From positions 62,001 through 126,000 of the forward strand of contig JADFUC010000912.1 in the NCBI GenBank assembly GCA_019722365.1: DNA of 64,000 bases, in the 5' to 3' direction. This DNA is from Lithospermum erythrorhizon (Eukaryota; Streptophyta; Magnoliopsida; Boraginales; Boraginaceae). Made by a program: the position numbers and the translations under genes. This document shows positions 61,533-64,000 of the stretch, in pieces. A model generated the notes under the pieces. The model made no database searches. It saw nothing but the letters and a program-made list of their open reading frames with translations, and had not been told where the DNA came from. Position 1 is the stretch's first letter, and each line of letters begins with the position of its first letter.

Positions 61533-62262
61533 TTCCACCATTTATTTTAAGTGATGTCATCCCTTTTATAGCATTTCATAACAACTCATTTTTTATCTCT
61601 TGACTAAGAATATTTTTCAACACTTTACGTATATATACTACTTCCAATTTTTCATTAAGAGTGTGTTTGACAATTTTTTCTCAACATCCAATTTTTCTTC
61701 CCGTAATTTCAACACTGTGTTTGAATTTTTTTTATTAAGGGTTCGTTTTATTCATTTCATTGTATCTTTATTTTTACTATTCACTACGTACCTTTGTATT
61801 TTTTATTTCATTAGTTATATATTGCATGTGCCAAATAATACTCCGTAATAAAAATAAGTCAAATGAGTCCACAATTTTCTAAGAAATAACCTGAAGCGGT
61901 TTGCTTTTTTTTTTTTTACGAAATATGTTTTATTTATTGATGAGTAAAATTTACAAGCATAGGCCGCTATTCCTTGTCAAAAATAACCTGAAGTTGTTTG
62001 CTATTATTACTAGATCGTATATATACTACGTCCATGTGGTGAAAAATAAATAAAGTATTATATGATAATTATTCCAACATTTTTTTAGTATTATTTTTAA
62101 AGTTCGAAAAAATCAAGCCACCTTGCACGGTGGAGAATTTGTTTCCTTAGCGTACAGCGTTGAAATATATAGTTAGTAAAAAATAAATATGGGTTGTTAT
62201 AAAATGCTAGAAAAGAGGGATGACATCACTTAAAATAAATGATGGGAAACTTTATATAACTG
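61533..62262. mobile_element. MITE-like element with inverted repeats of about 70 bp
   Basis: ATTTATTTTAAGTGATGTCA followed by TCCCTTTTATAGCATTTCAT on the left (61540-61590) recurs inverted on the right (about 62175-62250). Tips resemble TATAAARTTTCCCAYCATTT. Spacing gives about 730 bp total, without coding capacity. The target duplication was not identified. Confidence 0.6.
61906..61980 (-). mobile_element. Very short 5'-truncated LINE insertion with 22-bp target duplication
   Basis: A run of 12 T followed by ACGAAATATG and AAATTTACAAGCATAGGCC is the reverse of a LINE 3' end plus poly(A). It is similar to the tail at 48930 (TTTTTTTGATAGATC, GTAAAATACAAGC). It is bracketed by 61884-61905 and 61981-62002, identical at 20 of 22 positions (AAATAACCTGAAG then GTTTGCT). 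Only about 63 bp of LINE sequence were copied. Confidence 0.8.
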
Positions 62263-62394
62263 TACAATTTTTATTGACATGGGGTACAAATAGAATTCAC
62301 GCAGGGAGAAAATTCTTGATATACGGGTTTATCAAAGGTGAAGAGGATGTTGTCCCGAATAAATTATGGATCCACTAGCATTTCTTGACGATTT

Positions 62395-62625
62395 GTGAGA
62401 TGTAAACTACTTGACTTGAGCTTGATTTGATCTTGATGAAGCTTGATTTGATTTGATTTGAGCTTGAGCTTGACTTGACGATTTGAACTTGACCTGAGCT
62501 TGATTTGATTAGATTTGAGCTTGAGCTTGGCTTGACTTGGTTTGATTTGAACTTGACTTGAGCTTGATTTGATTTGATTTAAGCTTGAGCTTAAGTTTGA
62601 CTTGATTTGATTTGATTTGATTTGG
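62395..62625. repeat. GAGCTTGATTTGATTT minisatellite
   Basis: Degenerate units of CTTGATTTGATTTGAGCTTGAG and shorter versions (TTGACTTGAGC) are repeated about ten times over 230 bp. The short frames across it are repeat-driven. Confidence 0.85.
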
Positions 62626-64000
62626 ATAGGAGCTGCAGGCGAAGCCCCGGATATATGTCTGGTGGACTTGGATATAGTCGAGGATTGGGGAGGCGCTTAG
62701 CGGTAATATTCGCATGTTGGTTGTATGAACGTCTTGGAGTGCTTGGACTTGATCTCCACGGCCTATATGGACAGTGGGTCTGCAAGCGTTTGCGGTGTGG
62801 GACTTCTTTGGTGGGACTTTGTGTTGAATATTCTTGGTGGGGCTTTGGGATTTGATGTTTCACTTTTTTGTGGTGGGGCTATAGCGAGGCGCCCAGATGT
62901 GATATGACACTTGATTTGGGATAGGACTCAGGAGCTTCGAGCTATGTGGGTGTTAGCAAGCGAGTATTGAGCTGACGTTCTTGCTTTAACTTTGTCTTCT
63001 GGCGGCGCTTAAGCGACTTGTTCTTTGTAGAGTGGGATTAGGATGTGACTAAGTGGGAATTAGTGAGATTTGTACCAGCTTGGTGAGATTTGGCGCTGCG
63101 AGGCAGTTTAAGTTTTGAAGTAACGTCGCCCAGGCACCTCTTCTGGTGACTTCATTTGCTGTGTAGAGGTGATGACCCTTTATGAAGATTGAATGTTTCG
63201 ACCTTGTTAATGATACCCGATAACCTGAGCCGAGGGGCCTTAGTAGCGTGTTTCGCACAGAATCCGGCTATAGGGGTGAACCTCGATTTATTCCTATATA
63301 AAGTTTGATGAATCCAGAACATAGAAATTTATCAAGTGTTCGTCCATGTTTGAATAATCGGGGGCTACGTGGCAATCACGAGATATTAAAGGCGTTCTTG
63401 AGAACCTTAAATTGATTCTCGTCATATTTTGCTTGAGCTTGAAGGATTATTGCATTTGTGCAATAATCCTTAATTCGGCGCCTATTATGGACATGCACAG
63501 AGTGTTTTTTCCGCCCACCCGTGGTGTTTTCAAAAATTTAACTTAGAAATTTGAGACGTTCTGCGTTTTCTCGAAGATTTTGTGTATTTTTGGTTGAATT
63601 GTAGGTGTCGGATGAAAATGTGGCCAAATGGGGGGAGGCGTATTTATAGGTTTTCTTGGGCCTTAAATGCCGCTTACGATTGGCGGGTTTGATTAGTGGA
63701 TATGATGCTTGGCCAGATTTGAATTTTGAGGCAAGATCTGGACCGTCGGATAATTTGGAATTACTTGGTGGTAAGTATTAATTTTGGGCGCCTATTTTGA
63801 GGTAAAGGAAGGTTGTGGATTAACTTACAGGTGGCGTATTTCGTATCGACACAGGACCTTTTGGATGGGTGATTTTAGCACCTTCACAAATGATTTTGGA
63901 CATGACTTACATGTGATTTTGCACCACGCTTGTAGGTCTCGATTTTGAACCACAAAACTTGTGGAGTCTTCATTTAAAACCGTGATTTATAGGTGCTTCA
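62626..64000. mobile_element. GC-richer LTR-like sequence reaching the right edge
   Basis: Composition shifts from AT-rich to about balanced. A TATA-like GCGTATTTATAGGTTTTC (63637-63654) and inverted TTGAAGGATTATTGCATTTG / TGCAATAATCCTTAATTCG (63438-63474) stand out. Frames up to 90 codons occur on both strands without homology. It is probably LTR retrotransposon DNA continuing beyond the window. Confidence 0.35.

Noticed and set aside
62591..62907. Frames on both strands across 62.6-62.9 kb
   Set aside because: They read through the minisatellite and a GC-rich patch; the products are repeat translations.
1..64000. tRNA, rRNA and organelle insertions
   Set aside because: Reading both strands by eye, I saw no tRNA-like cloverleaf with a TTCGANTC box and no plastid or rRNA motif. 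A dedicated scan could still find a degenerate one.

Overview
The window is nuclear DNA of a flowering plant. The evidence is intron-rich genes with GT-AG borders, plant-only gene families (CBSCBSPB, SPH, TBL, ankyrin-PGG), and a heavy load of nested plant transposons in AT-rich DNA. The recurrent ACTCCGTA-type motif and the gene content fit a eudicot, possibly Caryophyllales, but that placement is a guess.

Two genes can be rebuilt exon by exon. On the minus strand, 10032 down to 7550, is a translocon-associated protein beta subunit (TRAPB/SSR2-like). It has six coding exons, including a predicted 6-nt microexon and a GC-AG intron. On the plus strand, 27168 to 32746, is a 14-exon CBSCBSPB protein of 541 residues (four CBS motifs, a PB1 domain and a C-terminal membrane anchor), with a likely leader intron. 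Three further plant genes survive as damaged or partial copies: an ankyrin-PGG (BDA1-like) fragment (23602-24550), a TBL-type acyltransferase relic (about 42780-42970) and a self-incompatibility S1 homologue (45187-45444, apparently cut short by a frameshift).

The rest is mobile DNA. From left to right: a Ty3-like LTR relic (about 420-900); a small hAT-like MITE (2070-2250); a decayed hAT transposase on the minus strand (4445-6500) among scattered GGTACC motifs; the TRAPB gene; a decayed CACTA (En/Spm) region (12.7-20.5 kb) rich in CCGACAC motifs; a solo LTR (20524-22763); the ankyrin fragment and the CBSCBSPB gene; a Stowaway MITE; a Mutator-like element with about 300-bp inverted repeats and a 9-bp duplication (33886-36184); a 5.3-kb element with a 12-bp duplication (37138-42422), which itself holds a LINE tail, a solo LTR and a 108-bp tandem array; the TBL and SPH loci; a direct duplication (47.4-48.3 kb); a minus-strand LINE (49.0-51.0 kb); and a plus-strand LINE (51.7-61.4 kb) split by an LTR retrotransposon (52044-55619) and a solo LTR (55961-58610). 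The end holds a MITE-like inverted repeat with a tiny LINE insertion, a minisatellite and GC-richer LTR-like DNA.

The genes share no operon or pathway; they are independent plant loci in repeat-rich DNA. I saw no clearly new system. The most informative signals are the TRAPB microexon with its GC-AG intron and the target-site duplications, which let the insertion order be read directly.
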